In this document: positions 59,283 to 64,000 of the stretch, piece by piece
Layout: each line of letters opens with the position of its first letter
Position numbering within the stretch: the first letter of the stretch is position 1
Source: DATKCA01 sp035544675
GTDB lineage: Bacteria > Acidobacteriota > Thermoanaerobaculia > Gp7-AA8
Assembly (NCBI GenBank): GCA_035544675.1
Contig: DATKCA010000148.1
Coordinates: forward strand, 1 to 64,000
Direction: 5' to 3'
DNA: 64,000 bases
The notes under the pieces: generated by a model
The model's database searches: none
Told to the model about the DNA's origin: nothing
The model's input: only the letters and a program-made list of their open reading frames with translations
Translations under genes and position numbers: made by a program

Positions 59283-62201
59283 ATGAAGTTGACACGGTAT
59301 CTTCTAACCTTTATGGCCATTGCTCTCGTCAGCGTGAGCGGGGCCTTCGCCCAGGGCACGCAGACCGCGATCCTCACGGGCACTGTCGCAGGCCCGGACG
59401 GCATCCCGCTGCCGGGCGTGACAGTCTCAGCGAGCTCGCCGGGTCAGATCGGCGGCGCTCGTACCACGGTCTCCGGATCGAACGGCGACTACATCCTGCG
59501 GGGCCTGGCACCGGGCCAGTACACGGTGACGTTCGAGCTCGGCGGCATGCAGACAACCAGCTCGACCACGATGCTGCCGCTGGGCGGCACGACGCGACTC
59601 GATGCGACGATGCGCGTGGCCGTGACCGCAGAGACGATCACCGTCACCGGTGAGACGCCTTCGGCCCTGGAAACGCAGACGATCGCGACCAATGTCACCA
59701 AAGAGCAGGTCGATCAACTGCCGGTGGTTCGCACGCCGACGGGCATCGGCTCCCTCTCGGTAGCGGTCACGGATCGGACGCCTGTTGGAGGCCAGCTCTC
59801 CATCAGCGGCGGCATGGCGTTCGACAACAGCATCCTGGTCAACGGCGTCAACGTCCAGGACCCGATCTTCGGCAGCACGAACAACCTCTTCATCGAAGAC
59901 TCCATCCTCGAGACCCAGGTTCTGACCTCGGGTATTTCGGCGGAATACGGATCATTCACCGGTGGCGTGCTCAACGTCATCACGAAGAGCGGCAGCAATG
60001 AGTTCGCCGGCTCCCTGCGGGCGAATCTCACCAAGCCGGGATGGCGCGACGAAACGCCGTTCGAGAAAGAGCGCAATACCACGCGCGAGGGCGACATGGC
60101 CGAGGTTTACGAGGCCACGCTCGGCGGCCCGGTCCTCCGCGACCGGCTGTGGTTCTTCGGCGCCGGCCGTGACGAAGAGGGCCCCGATCCAGTTTCGTTG
60201 GCGGGCACCGGGACCTTTGTTCCTCGAGTGCGGTCGAACCGTCGCCTGGAGGGCAAGCTCACCGCCAACCTCTTCTCGAACCACACTTTCCAGGGCTCAT
60301 ACATCGAGAACCCGGTGGAAGCGACACACGAGATTCAGGTCGGGCCTCTCGAGCTGCAGGCTGTCGGCCGCAATTCGTTACGTCTGAACGAGGGTTTCGT
60401 ATTCAATTACAACGGCGTGCTGGCCAACAACCTGTTCGCCGAAGCCCGGTACTCGGAGAAGAAGTTCGGCTTCCGCGGTCTGGGCGGAACTCTCCGGAAC
60501 ATCGAGGAGAGCCCGATGCGATCGTTGGGCCGGCACTCGGCCCCCTTCCGCAATACAGGGGGGACCTTCAACGCACCGTACTTCGATGCGACGGATCCCG
60601 AGGATCGCAACAACGACCAGCTTTATGGCGCGCTCTCGTACTTCCTGAGCACCTCGAACCTCGGCAGCCACGACATCAAGGGCGGCGTGGAGCGGTTCAC
60701 GGTCACGCGCACCGGTGGCAACAGCCAGACCGCCACGGACTATGTGTTTTACACCAGCTACGTTGCTGCCGGAACGAGTGGCACAACTCCGCTGCTCGAC
60801 TCCTCGGGGCGGATGATTCCGAGGTTTTTCCCCGGCGCTGTCGGCCAGACACGCATCGGCAACTGGATTTCCACTCGCGGCGTGGCCCTGGACACCACGA
60901 CGGACAGCATCTACCTCAACGATCGCTGGGACCTGAACGCCAACTGGACGATCACGTTGGGCGTGCGTCACGAGTGGGTGAAGGCCGAGACCGAAGGTCT
61001 CCCCAACACGATCCAGCCGGTCGATACGTCTGCGACTGTGCCTCGCCTCGGTGCTTCCTACGATCCGTTCGGCAACGGCCGCTTCAAGTTTGACTTGACC
61101 TACGCTGAATATGCCGGCCGTTATAATCCCGCCATCACCGGGGACATCACGCCGGTCGGCACCCCGGCCCTGCTGTACGGGTATTACACCGGCCCCGAGG
61201 GAACGGGACGTGATTTCGCCCCCGGCTTCGACCTGAGCAACTATGTCTTCTACTATGCCTCGGTCCCGACCGGGAACCAGTTCGTCGAACCCGGTCTCTC
61301 CTCACCGATCAACGAGGAGATCACCTTGTCGGCCGGCATGGCCCTGGCCAGGGGTGGTTGGATCAAGGCGTCGTATGTCGAGCGCGAGCTCGGCAACTTC
61401 ATCGAAGACTTCATCACCATCGATCAGGGATGCTCACAGATCGTATTCGGCGGCATCGATGCCGGATGCTTCGATAACGTGATACTTCGCAACAGCAACG
61501 CGGCCAAGCGCGAGTACAAGGCTCTGCAGTTCCAGGCCCGCTACGGCATCATGCGCAACTGGATGGTGGAGGGCAATTACACGCATCAGCTCCGCAACCA
61601 CGGCAATTACGAGGGTGAAGCGGGTCAGAGCATTCCCTCTGGAACGCCGCTCTTCAACCGTCCGGAGATCCAGTCTCCGCGTGAGTACCCAACCGGCAGA
61701 CTGGCGCAGTTCCAGGAGCACAAGGTCCGGATGTGGACGACCTACAACCTCGGACTCGGTCGCGCGGGCAATCTCGGCCTCGGCCTGATCTACCGCTACG
61801 ACTCGGGCCGGGTTTACAGCTTCGCCACCTCCGCAGCGCGAACGGCGATCCAGCGCGCGCGGAACCCGGGTTATAAGGCGTTACCGACAGCGACGATCTT
61901 CTTCGGCGACCGCGGCATCGGTGAGTTCAACGACACCTCGCTGTTCGATCTCTCCCTCACCTATGCCATTCCCATCATCGGAAGAGTGGAGCCGTGGCTG
62001 AAGTTCGATGTCCGGAACGCGCTCAATGACGACACGCTGACCTCTCATAACACCGGAATCAGCGCTGATCCGGCGAGCGCTCTGGATGCGGATGGTCTGC
62101 GCACCGGATTCACTCGCGGCGCGGCATTCGGGACAGCGGGCGGCGCGGGCAGCTACACCACTCCGCGCGAGTACTTCGTGTCCGCAGGAATTCGTTTCTA
62201 G
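59283..62201 (+). CDS. Oar-like TonB-dependent receptor with carboxypeptidase-regulatory domain
   Basis: 972 residues. Signal peptide 1-23; a CarboxypepD-regulatory-like domain (about 28-110, ILTGTVAGPDGIPLPGVTVSASSPG, SGSNGDYILRGLAPGQYTVTFELGGM). A plug domain has ITVTGETPSALETQTIATNVTKEQVDQLPV and FDNSILVNGVNVQDPIFGSTNNLF; the large barrel ends REYFVSAGIRF, with the final aromatic residue needed for Bam insertion. This receptor type is expanded in Acidobacteriota and Myxococcota and takes up peptides, polysaccharide fragments or acts in adhesion. A strong AGGAGG precedes the ATG. Confidence 0.93.
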   Translation: MKLTRYLLTFMAIALVSVSGAFAQGTQTAILTGTVAGPDGIPLPGVTVSASSPGQIGGARTTVSGSNGDYILRGLAPGQYTVTFELGGMQTTSSTTMLPLGGTTRLDATMRVAVTAETITVTGETPSALETQTIATNVTKEQVDQLPVVRTPTGIGSLSVAVTDRTPVGGQLSISGGMAFDNSILVNGVNVQDPIFGSTNNLFIEDSILETQVLTSGISAEYGSFTGGVLNVITKSGSNEFAGSLRANLTKPGWRDETPFEKERNTTREGDMAEVYEATLGGPVLRDRLWFFGAGRDEEGPDPVSLAGTGTFVPRVRSNRRLEGKLTANLFSNHTFQGSYIENPVEATHEIQVGPLELQAVGRNSLRLNEGFVFNYNGVLANNLFAEARYSEKKFGFRGLGGTLRNIEESPMRSLGRHSAPFRNTGGTFNAPYFDATDPEDRNNDQLYGALSYFLSTSNLGSHDIKGGVERFTVTRTGGNSQTATDYVFYTSYVAAGTSGTTPLLDSSGRMIPRFFPGAVGQTRIGNWISTRGVALDTTTDSIYLNDRWDLNANWTITLGVRHEWVKAETEGLPNTIQPVDTSATVPRLGASYDPFGNGRFKFDLTYAEYAGRYNPAITGDITPVGTPALLYGYYTGPEGTGRDFAPGFDLSNYVFYYASVPTGNQFVEPGLSSPINEEITLSAGMALARGGWIKASYVERELGNFIEDFITIDQGCSQIVFGGIDAGCFDNVILRNSNAAKREYKALQFQARYGIMRNWMVEGNYTHQLRNHGNYEGEAGQSIPSGTPLFNRPEIQSPREYPTGRLAQFQEHKVRMWTTYNLGLGRAGNLGLGLIYRYDSGRVYSFATSAARTAIQRARNPGYKALPTATIFFGDRGIGEFNDTSLFDLSLTYAIPIIGRVEPWLKFDVRNALNDDTLTSHNTGISADPASALDADGLRTGFTRGAAFGTAGGAGSYTTPREYFVSAGIRF

Positions 62202-62227
62202 CTCGGGGACTTACAGCAGTACGTGTG

Positions 62228-62256
62228 CGGGGCGGCTTCGGCCGCCCCGTTTTTTT
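62228..62256 (+). terminator. Terminator after the Oar-like receptor gene
   Basis: Nine-base perfect stem CGGGGCGGC / GCCGCCCCG with a TTCG tetraloop and seven T residues. The next gene starts 18 bases later and may use readthrough or its own promoter. Confidence 0.95.
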
Positions 62257-62273
62257 CCCGGAAAGGAAACCGC

Positions 62274-63779
62274 ATGAAACGCATCTGGATGGGTCTCATC
62301 ATCACCACGACGCTGGCCGGCGTCGCCGTGGCCGACCTCTCGTCCCGCTACACCGAGTGGGGGCAAGGGCCGGTCCAGCACCTGATGACGAAGGAGGAGA
62401 TGGCGCAGTGGAAGGACATCCAGACGGATGCGGAGGCGCAGGCCTTCGCCGATCTCTTCTGGGCCCGCCGCGATCCGACGCCCCAGACCGAGCGTAACGA
62501 GTTCCGCGATGAATTCGACAAGCGTGTCGTACTCGCCGACCATCAGTTCACCACGCCGCGCATCAGAGGGGCCGTGAGTGATCGCGGAAAGGTCGTGATC
62601 CTTCTGGGATCACCCTGGCAGGTCGGCAGCAGAGGCGCGGCGGGGCGGTCGGCGGGGATGACCGGGAACCCGACCAGCACTCCGGATGGTGGCATCGCCG
62701 TACAGAGTGCGCGCGCCGAGCCGGCCAGGCAGACCTGGACTTACGGCTACGACAGGAAGCCGCAGTTCATCAAGCAAAAGGAAGTCACGTTCGTGTTTAC
62801 CGAGGAAGGCCGTGATGACTGGCAGCTCGCTCTGACCGGGAGAGCCAATCCGGCAGCGATTCTGCGCGACGCCGTCAACTCCTACATCGTTTCGCCAGGA
62901 CTGACCAAGGCGCCTGTTTTTGCCGCCGCCACCTTGACTCAGCAGTCCCTGACCTCCTTCACCAATTCCGATCTGAAGAGCGCCTACGAGGCGGCCCGCT
63001 CCACTCAGAGCCTCCCATCCGGTCCCGCCTATCTCACCTGGGGCGAGTTTGTCAGTCCTGATGCCGAGCGATTCGTCTCGTTTCAGCTTTACGTGCCCGG
63101 CAGCGCCGGGATCGACTCCAGCCGGAAGCTCACGCTCTTCGGCGCCGTGGAGAACGCCTCCGGCCAGATCGTTCGCGTCCTGGAGGAGCCGGCCACTCTG
63201 GATGCCGTCGGCAGCGACTGGTACATCGACAAGTCGCTGACCCTCGAGCCGGGGGATTACACCGCGATCTTCGGCCTGGCCTCCGAGGACGGAAAGCCGG
63301 TGGCGGTGACGAGAACGAAGATGACGGTGCAGGGACTCGACCCGGCGGCGACCGGTGTCTCGCCGCTCCTCCTCTCCAGCAGCATTCAACCCGGCGAGGT
63401 GGCCTGGGGCGACACCGAGCCGTTCACCTTCGGCGGGCTGAAAGTCGTGCCGAAGGGCGACGCGCAGTTCGGGACGACCGGCGATCTCTGGTACTTCGTA
63501 GAGATGAGGAACCCCGGCGTCACGGCCGAGGGTGCGCCGAACGTTCAGGTCAAAATCGACATCGAGGGCAAGACCGCCGAGCGCAAAGTGCGGATGAACT
63601 TCCCGATGGGGCCGGCCGAGATCACCAAGCTCAAGGGCGCGGAGAACCGATACGCCGTCGGCATGGCCATTCCGCTGGAGAGCTTCAAGCCGGGCGACTA
63701 CACGATGAAAATCCGCGTCGTCGACTCGATCCTCGGCAAGAACTACGATTTCGAGAGACAGTTCAAGGTGCGCGGCTGA
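62274..63779 (+). CDS. GWxTD-domain secreted protein
   Basis: 501 residues. Signal peptide 1-20, then the GWxTD domain common in Acidobacteriota (RYTEWGQGPVQHLMTKEEMAQWKDIQTDAEAQAFADLFWARRDPTPQTERNEFRDEFDKRV and RGAVSDRGKVVILLGSPW). The C-terminal half is beta-rich, like the macroglobulin-type or carbohydrate-binding modules often attached to this domain. Function unknown. AAGGAAA upstream of the ATG. The same frame continues after the stop into the sulfatase gene. Confidence 0.88.
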   Translation: MKRIWMGLIITTTLAGVAVADLSSRYTEWGQGPVQHLMTKEEMAQWKDIQTDAEAQAFADLFWARRDPTPQTERNEFRDEFDKRVVLADHQFTTPRIRGAVSDRGKVVILLGSPWQVGSRGAAGRSAGMTGNPTSTPDGGIAVQSARAEPARQTWTYGYDRKPQFIKQKEVTFVFTEEGRDDWQLALTGRANPAAILRDAVNSYIVSPGLTKAPVFAAATLTQQSLTSFTNSDLKSAYEAARSTQSLPSGPAYLTWGEFVSPDAERFVSFQLYVPGSAGIDSSRKLTLFGAVENASGQIVRVLEEPATLDAVGSDWYIDKSLTLEPGDYTAIFGLASEDGKPVAVTRTKMTVQGLDPAATGVSPLLLSSSIQPGEVAWGDTEPFTFGGLKVVPKGDAQFGTTGDLWYFVEMRNPGVTAEGAPNVQVKIDIEGKTAERKVRMNFPMGPAEITKLKGAENRYAVGMAIPLESFKPGDYTMKIRVVDSILGKNYDFERQFKVRG

Positions 63780-63796
63780 GTGTTACCCGGAATCCT

Positions 63797-63864
63797 GTGG
63801 AGCGCCGCCGACTCGGCGGTGCTTTTTTCGTGTAACAGACGCCGCCGAGTCGGCGGCGCTCCAC
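63797..63864. repeat. GTGGAGCGCCGCC palindromic element, 23-bp arms
   Basis: Arms 63797-63819 and 63842-63864 are perfect reverse complements over 23 bp. The right arm encodes RRVGGAPL in the signal peptide of the following lipoprotein; the interior includes CTTTTTTCG, so the hairpin might also weaken readthrough. Confidence 0.95.
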
Positions 63865-64000
63865 TCCTCCTCCTGCTTCTCGCATTTTGTACGGGTGAAC
63901 AGCGCCGCAGCCTCTCTGAACCGCCGATCATCCTGATCTCGATCGATACGTTGCGGGCTGACCGGCTCGCGGCGTACGGATCGAATCGCGTCGCCACGCC
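63819..64000 (+). CDS. Lipoprotein sulfatase (N-terminal fragment)
   Basis: Truncated by the window edge. From a GTG at 63819 the frame reads a basic n-region rich in arginine, a leucine run and a lipobox LAFC, then PPIILISIDTLRADRLAAYGSNRVATP, the start of the alkaline-phosphatase-superfamily sulfatase domain with the metal-binding ISIDTLRAD. The catalytic C/S-x-P-x-R is beyond the window. An alternative GTG at 63780 directly after the GWxTD stop is possible. The n-region RRRRVGGAPL is encoded by the palindromic repeat. Confidence 0.75.
   Translation, partial: MLFSCNRRRRVGGAPLLLLLLAFCTGEQRRSLSEPPIILISIDTLRADRLAAYGSNRVAT

Noticed and set aside
63797..63864. Simple transcription terminator after the GWxTD gene
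   Set aside because: The T run lies in the loop rather than after the stem, and the element matches the dispersed palindrome family, so it is listed as a repeat.

Overview
The window is a high-GC bacterial chromosome segment that most likely comes from an Acidobacteriota member, perhaps of the Thermoanaerobaculia/Vicinamibacteria type. The evidence is a VWFA-related protein of the kind typical of Acidobacteria (41.3-42.9 kb), a GWxTD-domain protein, an Oar-like TonB receptor with an N-terminal carboxypeptidase-regulatory domain, many secreted peptidases, and a groESL operon under a perfect CIRCE operator. I see no rRNA, tRNA, CRISPR array or prophage.

Layout. 0-5 kb: secreted PIG-L deacetylase, a 39-aa membrane peptide and a sodium:solute symporter in one overlapping operon, whose end is occupied by an inverted-repeat-bounded unit carrying a four-helix-bundle (S23/IVP-like) gene. 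5-13 kb: DUF2911 protein, GT-C-like membrane protein, D-Ala-D-Ala ligase, lipoprotein 5'-nucleotidase, DUF2784 protein and a small TonB receptor. 13-18.5 kb: CMD-family protein, DUF5666 protein, and a sulfur-carrier operon (ArsR, DsrE-like, rhodanese-metallo-beta-lactamase fusion, TusA) followed by a MOSC protein. 18.5-27 kb: GH37 trehalase, a VapBC pair, a molybdopterin/iron-sulfur/NrfD respiratory complex and a SulP anion transporter. 27-33.7 kb: YbhB-like protein, M13 peptidase, GlsB-like protein, two-subunit xanthine-dehydrogenase-family oxidase, a Phd/PIN toxin-antitoxin pair and an OsmC protein. 33.7-50.9 kb: hydrolase, fused alpha-beta 2-oxoacid dehydrogenase E1, M16 peptidase, amino-acid permease, VWFA protein, nucleotidyltransferase pair, aldo-keto reductase, HIT protein, FadR-like TetR regulator, giant CPBP-type membrane protein, tandem alpha/beta hydrolase and CoA-binding protein. 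51-56.8 kb: two secreted peptidases sharing an 11-residue C-terminal tag with a small exported protein between them, then alanine dehydrogenase and a D-2-hydroxyacid dehydrogenase. 56.8-64 kb: groESL, the Oar-like receptor, the GWxTD protein and the start of a lipoprotein sulfatase.

The least ordinary content is the non-coding layer. (1) Degenerate period-7 tandem arrays of different heptamers sit in at least eight intergenic sites, usually abutting -10-like hexamers. (2) Several palindromic element families recur, and some have been absorbed into genes as an enzyme linker, a hydrolase loop, a signal-peptide n-region, or stop and start codons. (3) Many first genes of operons lack a Shine-Dalgarno sequence and have a -10-like hexamer 6-9 nt before the start codon, suggesting leaderless transcripts. 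(4) The four-helix-bundle gene is bounded by perfect 36-bp inverted repeats built from a GGGCAC-type hexamer, and a lone relative of the repeat forms the N-terminus of the SulP gene. (5) Two neighbouring secreted peptidases end in PSGRR(T/V)LRRGR with mostly different synonymous codons.

Working model (inference): the organism is a peptide- and amino-acid-using heterotroph (M13, M16, S8 and metzincin-like peptidases, APC permease, alanine dehydrogenase, branched-chain-type E1). It also appears to have sulfur-species handling (TusA/DsrE/rhodanese) and a CISM-type respiratory enzyme. All functional calls come from motif reading; no database search was possible.
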